Part shown: positions 37,465 to 47,941 of the stretch, in pieces
How positions within the stretch are numbered: the stretch's first letter is position 1
Layout of the letters: every line of letters starts with the position of its first letter
From: Heliocidaris tuberculata
Taxonomy: Eukaryota; Echinodermata; Echinoidea; Camarodonta; Echinometridae
NCBI GenBank assembly: GCA_025618425.1
Contig: CM046833.1
Coordinates: forward strand, 7,564,663-7,628,662
Reading direction: 5' to 3'
Length of the DNA: 64,000 bases
Program-made: the position numbers and the translations under genes
Notes under the pieces: model-generated
Databases searched by the model: none
What the model was told of the DNA's origin: nothing
What the model saw: only the letters and a program-made list of their open reading frames with translations

Positions 37465-37782
37465 TTGTTACCAACTTGACGTCATATATAAGGGGATGAA
37501 CAGACATGCTTATTGTCACCTCACATCGAAATAGGCCCTGATTCTCCGACGTGAAGTGTGTTATCACTAACGAGCCATCACGGATGATATTGTAGTTACT
37601 ACTGTTACGAAACGTAGAATCGCCGTCCCAGGCAGCAACAGCTGGAGCTCCGTTTTCGTATACGTCGTCATTTGAAGAAGTGCTTTTTGTCCACCGGACA
37701 TCAATAGCCTTGTCGTTAGAATTGAGGGCTTTGCATTCGATGACATGCGTTTTATCCAGGTCTGCGTATATCGTAGCCAACC
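37465..37782 (-). CDS. Ig V-type exon V5
   Basis: 318 bp, phase 1-1, splice sites as V2; domain identical to V2 and V4. Intact core residues. Confidence 0.85.
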
Positions 37783-38461
37783 CTTGAGAATGACCGAAAA
37801 TAAGATAACAACTAGAAATTTAATTCGTCCCTGAAGACGAATTAGGTGGTCTGTCTTGAACTGGTATGAATTTTTTTGTAAGATATGATGATGATTGCGC
37901 AAGATATTAATCATGATAGGGTCGACGACAATGATAAGATGGCCATATATATGTGTGATGACAGTGAAATTGACCATCCGAAATATAAAAGAGAAATGAC
38001 ATTTCGTTATGAACATACATGACCATACATGACCATAAGTTGATTTTCAGAAAATGGCGATTGGATGACGTTGTAATGACATGATGAACTTGTGATTTTT
38101 ACAGCCAGATGTTCTTACCAAGCCTCATGTCTGTGCCAACTTTCAAAAATATTCAAGATTTTGTTTTTAAGTAACCGGCCCCGCAAAAAAGGGGGTGTTG
38201 CGTGGTTTTCGGTTAATTAGTATGAGATTTTCCGTTTTTTATCTGGCAATGGGTGAAAAAACGAAAGAATTTTAACGAATCTTTGAGTTGGAAGTAAAAT
38301 GGACATGTATTTCCTTCAAGTTTCCACCATTGGTTTTGTTGTTGAAGGCAGGATGGACGAGAAATTAAGGAAAAGATGGACAAGAAATCGACGTCTACAC
38401 TTAACAAATTTATGCCAGCCCTCTTGCTGAGATTGTACAATCCCATGTCATCAATATACCA

Positions 38462-38536
38462 TCTGTTTGGAGCCAGAAGGAAGTTAACTCTGTGTTAAAG
38501 TATAGAGTTAACGACCTTCTGGCTCCAAAACAGACG
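38462..38536. other. Intronic hairpin, copy 5
   Basis: Same arms and loop as the copy at 31411. Confidence 0.8.
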
Positions 38537-38595
38537 ATACATTGTTTGTGCTAACGCCTAGCTATACACGTTGTCTAATCCATCTGCTCCTTTAA

Positions 38596-39383
38596 CCCCC
38601 CCCCCCAAAAAAAAAGGGCTATTTTGGAGGTATTGAGGACTGGGGGGGGGGCATAATGGCCCCCCTTAATATCTCGGCCGGGACGTGACCTATCGCCGCG
38701 TAATTTTGCACGGACCTTGAGAATCACATCAAGAACACAAATCCATCGTTATTTTCATGTAAATCTTATTTTTTCTATTTAACATGATAATTTATGCAAA
38801 ATATATGCTTAAATACACAATTTTTTAGTGATATCAAGTAATAAAATGCCCTGATGATAAAATTTATATGCAAGAAGCTCTTTATAAACATTAAAAACAT
38901 TATTATGAAAGAAGAAAAAAATGAAAGTGATTTCCATTCTTGTGTATTCTATTGTTTTACAAATTTCTTATGTATTCCCTTGTTTTTCAACTTTAACTTT
39001 TTTTTAATTATTTTTTTTAAAGTTTGCTGTTTCAGGGTGTTCTCTGGACTGCTATTCAGTTACTAAACAGATGATAATAACAGCTTAAATACGAAATTAT
39101 AGGTAATAATGGAGGAATATGAGGAAATGTCGTTTCCCATTCACTTTGTACACAAAACTCAGAAATTCTCCGTTTTCGGGCTGATATGAGGTCACAAAAG
39201 GTCACGTGAATCGGTAACGGTATGACTGATTTTCGTAAACTTGGTGTCAAAAAATGCGCAAGACTTGGGGGGGGGGGGAATCAGAAAGTGGCGTAGAATG
39301 AAATGCAGTGGTTCGAATTTCTCGTTGAAAATTTTCAAGGAGGGGGCATCATGCCCCTCCCCCCCCCCCCCGTCCTTTTAGGG
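38596..39383. mobile_element. TTAA-flanked MITE, copy 5
   Basis: TTAA at 38592-38595 and 39384-39387. The left end has become a C run followed by A run (CCCCCCCCCCC-AAAAAAAAA) in place of CCCTAAAAAAA, and the inner G tract is short (about 10). Confidence 0.7.
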
Positions 39384-39814
39384 TTAAATGGAGCCCAAGT
39401 TATGTCCCATATAATACCGAGTATTATGGAATTGTATTAAGGAATAGTAAACATGAATTGGTGTGAAAGTATCATTTTATTTGACATTTATCTAAATTTA
39501 GTAGGGCTACCAGCTTGATGCAGCCATCAGAAATACTAAAACATTGGATACAGTAGCTTGGACTCACACTACAGTTCTTCTTCAGGGCCCTACAATCAAG
39601 TGTATTGCATATATTTTTGCAGATCAGTTTTGATAATATATTGAAAACTTATCTGCAGCCTGGATATTAATATTTATAAAACAACTACCTCCCCAAGGAA
39701 AAATAACTCTTGGAAATTAACCTTCCGAACAATTACCCCTATAACAAGTCTCCCCTAGGACAGCGAATGGTATCTCTAAAAGGATTCAAATATTTCAAAA
39801 TTCAAGTTACTTAC

Positions 39815-40132
39815 TTGTTACCAACTTGACGTCATATATAAGGGGATGAACAGACATGCTTATTGTCACCTCACATCGAAATAGGCCCTGATTCTCCGAC
39901 GTGAAGTGTGTTATCACTAACGAGCCATTACGGATGATATTGTAGTTACTACTGTTACGAAACGTAGAATCGCCGTCCCAGGCAGCAACAGCTGGAGCTC
40001 CGTTTTCGTATACGTTGTCATTTGAAGAAGTGCTTTTTGTCCACCGGACATCAATAGCCTTGTCGTTAGAATTGAGGGCTTTGCATTCGATGACATGCGT
40101 TTTATCCAGGTCTGCGTATATCGAAGCCACCC
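39815..40132 (-). CDS. Ig V-type exon V6
   Basis: 318 bp, phase 1-1. Acceptor is TCACTTTCAAG, slightly different from V1-V5. Protein differences from V2: VASIYA instead of LATIYA at the start, DNVY for DDVY, and IIRNG for IIRDG (shared with V1). Core Cys/Trp/Cys intact. Its intron flanks are also more diverged than those of V2-V5, so it is an older unit. Confidence 0.85.
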
Positions 40133-40809
40133 CTTGAAAGTGACCGAAAATAAAATAACAACTAGAAATTTAATTCGTCACTGAAGACGAATTAGGTGGT
40201 CTGTCTTGAACTGGTATAAATTGTTTTGTAAGAAATGATGATGATTGCGCAAGATAGTAATCATGATAGGGTTGACGACAATGATAAGATGGTCATATAT
40301 ATGTGATGACAGTGAAATTGACCATCCGAAATATAAAAGAGAAATGACATTTCGTTATGAACATACATGACCATACATGACCATAAGTTGAATTTTCAGA
40401 AAATGGCGATTGGATGACGTTGTAATGACATGATGAACTTGTGATTTTTACAGCCAGATGTTCTTACCAAGCCTCATGTCTGTGCCAACTTTCAAAAATA
40501 TTCAAGATTCATTTTTTAAGTAATCAGCCCCGCAAAAAAGGGGGTGTTAGGTGGTTTTCGGGTAATTAGTATGAAATTTTCCGTTTTTTCATCTGGCAAT
40601 GGGTGAAAAAACGGGAGATTTTTAACGAATCTTTGAGTTGGAAGTAACATGGACATGCATTTCCTTCAAGTTTCCACCATTGGTTTTGTTGTTAAAGGCA
40701 GGATGGACGAGAAATTAAGGAAAAGATGGACAAGAAAACGAAGTCTACACTTTAAAAAATTATGCCAGCCCTCTTGCTGATATTGTACAATCCCATGTCA
40801 TCAATATAC

Positions 40810-40886
40810 CGTCTGTTTGGAGCCAGAAGGAAGTTAACTCTGTGTTAAAGTATAGAGTTTACGCCCTTCTGGCTCCTAAACAGACG
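40810..40886. other. Intronic hairpin, copy 6
   Basis: Keeps the CGTCTG outer pair as in copy 1, with GTTTACGCC replacing GTTAACGAC in the right arm, so the inner stem is weakened. Confidence 0.75.
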
Positions 40887-40945
40887 ATACATTGTTTGTG
40901 CTAACGCCTAGCTATACACGTTGTCTAATCCATCTGCTCCTTTAA

Positions 40946-41632
40946 CCCTAAACAAAAAACAAAAAAACTGGGCTATTTTGGAGAAATTGAGGACTGGGGG
41001 GGGGGGGGGCATGATGGCCCCCCTTAATATCTCGGCCGGGACATGACCTATCGCCGCGAAATTTTGCACGGACCTTGAGAATCATGTAAAGAACACAAAT
41101 CCATCGTCATTTTTATGTAAATCTTATTTTTTTCTTCTATTTAATATGATAATTTATGCAAATTATATGCCTAAATACACAATTTTTAGTGATATCAAGT
41201 AATAAAATGCCCTGATGATAAAATTTATATGCAAGAAGCTCTTTATAAACATTAAAAACATTATTATGAAAGAAAAAAAAATGAAAGTGATTTCCATTCT
41301 TGTGTATTCTATTGTTTTACAAATTTCTTATGTATTCCCTTGTTTTTCAACTTTAACTTTTTTAACAATGGAGGAAAATGAGGAAATGTCGTTTCCCATT
41401 CGTTTTGTACACAAAACTCAGAAATTCTCCGTTTTCGGGCTGATATGAGGTCACAAAAGGTCACGTGAATCGTTAACGGTATGACCGATTTTCGTAAACT
41501 TGGTGTCAAAAAATGCGCAAAACTTGGCGGGAAAAAGTCAGAAAGTGGCGTAGAATGAAATGCAGTGGTTCGAATTTCGCGTAGAAAATTGTCAAGGAGG
41601 GGGCATCATGCCCCCCCCCCGTCCTTTTAGGG
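40946..41632. mobile_element. TTAA-flanked MITE, copy 6 (internally deleted)
   Basis: TTAA at 40942-40945 and 41633-41636. At 687 bp it is ~100 bp shorter than the others, having lost the segment with GTTTGCTGTTTCAGGGTG, and its left end is expanded with AAACAAAAAAC. Most diverged copy. Confidence 0.7.
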
Positions 41633-41689
41633 TTAAATGGAGCCCAAGTTATGTCCCATACAATACCGCGTATTATGGAATTGTATTAA

Positions 41690-42152
41690 AGGTAATAAAC
41701 AGTAGTGGTAGCAAAATGAAAGTTTTCATGAAACTGCTCAAAATCAGTCTCATATTGTTCGGCTTGCATAAAAAGATACATGAGTGAGATAATCCGGTAT
41801 TCTATTCATCATTTCCGGTGATTTTCAGTAAAATAATTCAAATGATCGAATATCAACGGTTACATGATACCCTCGCTAAGGACCACCTACCCCGACGCTC
41901 CCGGCTCAACGGCGCACAGCAGTTCGCACACACTGTTTTCACGTGTGTGAACTGTCAACGCGGTACCGCGCTTGTAATTCGATGTTTATTTTTGGAGATA
42001 TTTTAGCCATTTCTAAACCATTTTTCTTCAAACAAAAGTCACCTACGTTCGAAATTAATCATTTCACAAGAGTATATGTAGTAATTTCCATTCCAGCTGA
42101 CAAAGTAGTTAAATATCCAAAGCGCCACCTTTCCCACTACTGTACGATACCT
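41690..42152. mobile_element. 463 bp TTAA-target TIR element unique to the V7 unit
   Basis: In the other units GTATTAAGGAATAG is continuous. Here GTATTAA is followed by AGGTAATAAACAGTAGTGG and the insert ends CCACTACTGTACGATACCT then TTAC GGAATAG. So the insert is flanked by TTAA and TTAC (one mutation) with ~20 bp inverted ends. The interior includes a GTTCGCACACAC...GTGTGTGAAC hairpin (about 41922-41952) and no coding. A direct filled/empty-site comparison supports it. Confidence 0.75.
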
Positions 42153-42531
42153 TTACGGAATAGTAAACATGAATTGCTATGAAAGTATCATTTTATTTGA
42201 CATTTATCTAAATTTAGTAGGGCTACCAGCTTGATGCAGCCATCAGAAATACTAAAATATTGGATACAGTAGCTTGGACTCACATTATAGTTCTTCTTCA
42301 GGGCCCTGCAATCAAGTGTATTGCATATATACTAGCAGATCAGTTTTGATCATATATTGAAAACTTATGTAGAGCCTGGAATATTACTATTTATAAAACA
42401 ACTACCTCCCCAAGGAAAAATAACTCTTGGAAATTAACCTTCCGAACAATTGCACCTATAACAAGTCTCCCCTAGGACAGCTAATGGTATCTCTAAAAGG
42501 ATTCAAATATTTCAAAATTCAAGTTACTTAC

Positions 42532-42861
42532 TTGTTACCAACTTGACGTCATATATAAGGGGATGAACAGACATGCTTATTGTCACCTCACATCGAAATA
42601 GGCCCTGATTCTCCGACGTGAAGTGTGTTATCACTAACGAGCCATCACGGATGATATTGTAGTTACTACTGTTACGAAACGTAGAATCGCCGTCCCAGGC
42701 AGCAACAGCTGGAGCTCCGTTTTCGTATACGTTGTCATTTGAAGAAGTGCTTTTTGTCCACCGGACAACAATAGCCTTGTCGTTAGAATTGAGGGCTTTG
42801 CATTCGATGACATGCGTTTCATCCAGTTCTGCGTTAATTGTTTCATCAAGAGTTGCCACGC
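42532..42861 (-). CDS. Ig V-type exon V7 (most upstream copy)
   Basis: 330 bp, phase 1-1, donor as V2, acceptor TCATTCTCAAG. The N-terminal strand differs and is four codons longer (VATLDETINAELDETHVIEC); after that it follows V2 except AIVVRW for AIDVRW and DNVY for DDVY. Core residues intact, ends YDVKLVT. It is the first V exon in transcription order. Upstream of it the repeat homology stops in LINE-derived sequence, and no leader or signal-peptide exon was recognised. Confidence 0.8.
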
Positions 42862-42944
42862 CTTGAGAATGACCAAAAATAAAATAACAATAAAAATTAT
42901 GATTATTATGATGATTACAATCTTCAAACGGCTTACAAGAAACA

Positions 42945-43172
42945 TTATAGCACAGAGTGTGCAAGCACTTATCAAAGTTCTAAACAATATTCATGCGGCA
43001 CTCGATTAGAACAGGCAGTTTTCCTGGTACTTCCAGATCTGTCCGCATCCTTCGACACCACTGACCAAGATATACTCATATCAAAAGCGACTTTTTTTCA
43101 TGGGTCTAAAGGAACTGTTTTGCACAGATATCTCCTTATCTATCATTAACCGTTCACAGGTATTCAGGATCA
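42945..43172 (+). pseudogene. Non-LTR reverse-transcriptase fragment (palm motif A region)
   Basis: Three short frames in succession read as one RT segment broken by frameshifts: QALIKVLNNIHAALD, then VFLVLPDLSASFDTTDQDIL (motif A, the F-D catalytic aspartate context of LINE RTs), then a NRSQVFRI piece. About 75 codons remain. It lies at the upstream edge of the V7 unit and is oriented opposite to the receptor gene. Confidence 0.7.
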
Positions 43173-43497
43173 ATTATTAATGAATAATTATAAAATTAAA
43201 AGAGTTAAATTAAAGTTCTTGATTACATTATTTCAAAGTGAGATGAATTTATAACTTAATATGTGAAAAGGAAACAATCGTTAGCCGTCCTTGTGATATT
43301 ATTCAGCATAGATTGATACAGAGTAGAATTATCGCAAGAAGGAAAATCTTTGCTAGCTTAACTGATCAAGTAAGGTATACTTGTGGTAAAAATCGATGGT
43401 CCCTCCCCTAAAGAGACATTCAGTATGATCTTCTGACATGTATGAGACAACGAAAAATGTTGCGAATGCACTGATGTTATAGAAATTGCACGATATT

Positions 43498-46496
43498 CCT
43501 TACAAAAAAGTACCATGGTAATACTACGTTTTTCATGGTATTATCGCCATAATACCACGAAAACATGGTAATTCCGTGGTACACACGGTATTACCACAGT
43601 ATTACCATGAAGAACGCTGTATATTCATTGTATTTGCATCGTGTACCATGAAAAACATTGTACATTCGTAGTACTTTCATCTTGTACCATGAAGAACGCT
43701 GTATATTCATTGTATTTGCATCGTGTACCATGAAAAACATTGTACATTCGTAGTACTTTCATCTTGTACCACGAAGAACGCTGTATATTCATTGTATTTG
43801 CATCGTGTACCATGAAAAACATTGTACATTCGTAGTACTTTCATCTTGTACCATGGATAACGCTGTAAATGTGATTTACTTTCATAATGTACCATGAAAA
43901 ACGTTGTTTATTCATTGTATTTGCATCGTGTACCATGAAAAGCACTGTACATTCGTAGTACTTGCATCTTGTACCACGGGAAACGCTGTAAATTTGTGGT
44001 ACTTTCATAATGTACCATGAATAACGGTGTAAATTCATGGTACTTCCATTGTGTACTACGAATAGCACTGTCCTTTCGTACTTTCTCTATGTACCGTGAT
44101 TAGCACTGTACATTCACGGTACTCTCATCATGTCCCATGGCATTCATGGTACTTTCATCATGTACCTATATGAAGAGTGATTTACATTCGTGGTATTTTT
44201 ATAGTGTACCATGATGAATAGCGTTGTACATTCGTAGTACATGTATCTTCATCATGTTACAAGATATTTGAGGTACTTTCATCATGTACCATGAAAAAAT
44301 GATGTACATTCATGGTATTTTAATAGTGTGCCATGAACACTGTTAACACTGTAAAAAATTACCATGGCTTTACCATCATAACCATGATAAAACCATGGTT
44401 AAACCACGGTTTTACAATGAATCAATCATCATCCATGGTTTTACAATCATAACCATGGTTAAACCATGGATAAAATGAGGGTAAACAATCGTTTTACCGT
44501 GGTCAACAACCATGGTTATAAAACCATGATTGAAACCATGGTTTTATCATAGTTAAAACACCATGGTAATAAAACCATGATTAAACCACAGTTTTACCCT
44601 TGTTAATACACCATGGTAATACAACAATGATTTTCCCATGGTAATAAAAAAAAATCCATAATAGTAATACCACTGTACATCTTACCATGGTTAAACCATG
44701 GTTATAAAGCTATTATTGAAACCATGCCGGTTTTACTTTGGTTAAAACACCATCGTAAAAAACCGATAATATTTGTGGAAAATAACTGGTTGCCAAACAA
44801 AAACAAGTAAAACAATATAGATAACACTGCCGATGTCACAAACTGTGATTTATTTTTATTTTTTAAAGAAAGTAAGCTGTATATCTATAAATAGGGCCTA
44901 CTGCCAGAAACATCAAAAGTATAACTGCATAGTCTATCATGTAACCCCTATGGGTCCTAGTTGTTAGATAATTACAGAAAGACCATTCAGTGACAGACCA
45001 GGAAAATGTATTCTGGTTAGCAAATTTAGATATCATATTTGGATGGGGCATCTAGGAGAGTCGAGAGGAAGAGAGGAAAAAAGAGAGAGAAAGGTCTATT
45101 GCTGAGCTGGTAAATTTAGTCTAGTACAGTCGACAACAAGTAGGCTTTATATGCAGACCCAAGACCGAGGGACTAAAGACCTCTTAATCAGGAACCCTTG
45201 CAAATAATTACCATGGTTTTACTGTAAAAACCATGATGAAACCATTGTTAAACCATGGTTTTACAATGGATCGCTCATAATCCATGGTTTTTAATCCATG
45301 ACATTGGTTAAACCATGGATGAACTTTGGGTAAACCATGGTTTTACAATGGTTAATATACCGTGGTAATAAAACCATGGTGAAACCTTGGTGAAATCATG
45401 GTCACTAAGACCACAGTAATAAAACCATAGTGAAAGCAGTTTATTACAGTGGTTAAATAACCGTGGTAATACATCCATGATTTCAACCATGGTTTTACCA
45501 TGGATAAGAAACCATGGTAGTAATACAATGGTTAAACCATTGTCTTACCATGATAAAAACTATGGTAATAAAACCATGATTTAAACCATGGTTTTACCAT
45601 AGCTGAATCACCATGGTAATATAACCATCATTTCAGCGATGGTTTAACCATGGTCACAAAACCATGGTAGTAATGCCACGGTTAAACCGTCGTTTTACCG
45701 TGGTGAAATACCATAGTTACTCATTTGAATAAATGTATTTCATTTGCATATTTGTGAAATTTTAAACAAAATTCAATATTTTAAGAAAAGGGCAAATGCA
45801 ATATTATTTTTTTTCATAAATATTTATTATGAAATTGGTTGCGAGATATTTCTTGAGTGAATTTTAATATGTCACTTTCCATATTTTCTAATAATAACAG
45901 AAACTGTAATTAACTAACCATTACCAAAAGTAACAGATTCTCAAGTTGGTATATAAGACTGAAACCCATAGGTAACTAGTGGCTATGGCACGGCCATGAT
46001 ACTGCATTGTGATTTATGATGTTAAAATGATGATGACTTGTGCTTGTGTGATTAGTAGTTTAAGTTTCATATTAACCATGTATGTAATATGTTATGCAAT
46101 ATAATACTAAAATTAAATAAATGGAAGTTATGTAACCGTGCAGTTGATATTTCCAACTTGAATTACAATGGATTTACCATGGTTTCCGCCGGAACTTTAC
46201 TGTGGTAAAACCATTGTAAAACCATAAAACTAAAGTTTTACTGTGGTTTTGACCGTGATTTTATTGTGGTTTAACCATGGTAAAACCATGGTTTTACAAT
46301 GGATCCATGGTACGGTAATACCATGGTAAAACCATGGTTTCACCGTGGTAATGGCATGGTATTTTCATGGTAATACAGTACCATGAAATGACCGTGGTAT
46401 TACGGTCCCAATTTACCACGGTACTCAAACACAGTATTACCATGGTACTTTTACCACGGTATTACCATGGTATTATCATGGTACTTTTTTGTAAGG
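43498..46496. mobile_element. ~3 kb TIR element built of CCATGG palindromic repeats
   Basis: The left end CCTTACAAAAAAGTACCATG (43498) is the inverse of the right end CATGGTACTTTTTTGTAAGG (46496). Between them most sequence is tandem or palindromic: an 82 bp higher-order repeat (43615-44100), then arrays of AACCATGGTTTTACCATGG-type units (44350-44760, 45205-45730, 46170-46480). Unrelated AT-rich spacers lie at 44770-45200 and 45730-46160. No transposase frame; the Tyr/Trp/His-rich frames are repeat translations. No clear target duplication. Class unknown. Confidence 0.7.
43615..44340. repeat. 41 bp / 82 bp higher-order minisatellite with GTACCATG
   Basis: Two alternating 41 bp monomers: CATCGTGTACCATGAAAAAC with TTGTACATTCGTAGTACTT, and TCATCTTGTACCATGAAGAA with CGCTGTATATTCATTGTATT. 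The pair repeats every 82 bp at about 43637, 43719 and 43801, then becomes progressively diverged to ~44340. Confidence 0.85.
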
Positions 46497-47437
46497 GATG
46501 CGCGTTTACAGACATGACATGACTAGTGCCAAGGAGGTGCCCCTGTACTAGAGACTGTGTTTGCGCCTGTCATGTGCATGCCTGTACATGACAATCTTTA
46601 CTGGCCATATCGAAGTGACATTTCGTGTGTAGCCTGTAATAAGCCTGGTTCACATATAGCTGCGCTAATAGATCATCTTAAGGCAACGAACCCTTATTTC
46701 AGTTATTAAAATTATTGTTTGCACTTTTAATTTTGCAAGCACTTTTTTAACAACGATATCACTCTTCCATGACGCGCAAAAGACCATACAAGTCATTGGC
46801 GCGATCCTAACGGCAGCAATTTACGCCTTATATGAGCCGGGCTATAGTCGGCCTTACGTACGGTTGGCTCAAGGACTTTATGCTAATGCACCAGTATGAT
46901 ACAGAAATAGAAGAGTTCGGGGAAAATAATCCTTACCATGGAATAACAGTAGAAACAAGAGAATGGGAAGGTAATCAAGTTTTCCATAATAATCCATGGT
47001 GATACATGTCCAACCTTTCGCTGTTAGTCCAGCACAGTATAGCAATCGAGAAGGGAACTACACTATTCTGTCCGAAAATATCGTCGCGCACATAACATAA
47101 TCGACACTCAGAGCAAGTAGGTCCATGCGCTCAGAGGAACTGTTTCGCATGCAAATGGCTACATCAATGTGGTGTGTAAACTATCTTACTGGGTTTTTCC
47201 GCCGCCTGCGATTTTTATTTCCCGTAGGCGTTAACGCAAATTATTATGAATTATTCATAAGCTGAGCTGAAAGACTGAAGTGCGCAAGCGCGTGGACTGA
47301 AGGCCCCCACGCATGCAGCGGACGGTTGGCAAATATGTGTACCGGTAATTGAGCGCGGAGGAATATGGGTGTGTACAAGACACACATATTTGATATTCCT
47401 GAGCTCTAGATCTTGGCTTTTGTATTACAAGATATAA
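46497..47437. other. No gene recognised
   Basis: Spacer between the CCATGG element and the LINE. Somewhat less AT-rich with CpG-containing stretches (47095-47360) but no domain or credible exon. Confidence 0.5.
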
Positions 47438-47941
47438 TATGGATCACTCAGTCAATGATAATGGTCGGAAATTGATATCTTTGTGTAAGAATTTAGATGT
47501 TCATATTATTAATGGGAGAGTGGGTGCTGATAAGGGGAAAGGGATGTTGACATGTGCTAGTGCTAGTGCAATTGATTATATTATGGCATCTAGTGATTTA
47601 TTGTAAACCAGTTTTACATGCATTACTTTTCTGTAGATGTTTTTGATAAATTTATGTCTGACAAACATTGCCCAATCTCCGCTTCATTGAAGGTTAAAGG
47701 TCAAACTGACATCATTGAATCTGATTGTGTAGATAGTGATGTTAATATTCCATCTAGAATAACATGGAACCATTTGAAACGTGATATGTTCAGTAGTGCA
47801 CTGGATAATGATACACTCATTACATTGCTGAATTGTTTGGACTCTCTTTTAGTTAAACAGATGTCTCAGCATGATATTGATGAGGCTGCTTGGTATCTAC
47901 GACAGGTTTATATTAATGCTGCGATGAAATCTGATATTTTT
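47438..47941 (+). pseudogene. Non-LTR retrotransposon ORF2, part 1: endonuclease C-terminus and linker
   Basis: First frame: RKLISLCKNLDVHIINGRVG and SASAIDYIMASSDLL, the C-terminal part of an APE-type endonuclease (NGR, IDY motifs), then a stop. The frame then shifts near 47606 and resumes with FMSDKHCPISASLKVKG (SD/KHCP is the last endonuclease motif), followed by linker sequence up to AAMKSDIF. At 47941 the frame is cut by the 2.7 kb insert and resumes at about 50643. 5'-truncated and inactive. Confidence 0.8.

Noticed and set aside
43625..44068. Tyr/Trp/His-rich repeat protein frames in the CCATGG region
   Set aside because: Translations of the 41/82 bp repeat.
43498..46496. An exact target duplication for the CCATGG element
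   Set aside because: Flanks (GATATT on the left, GATGCG on the right) match only in GAT; too short to claim.
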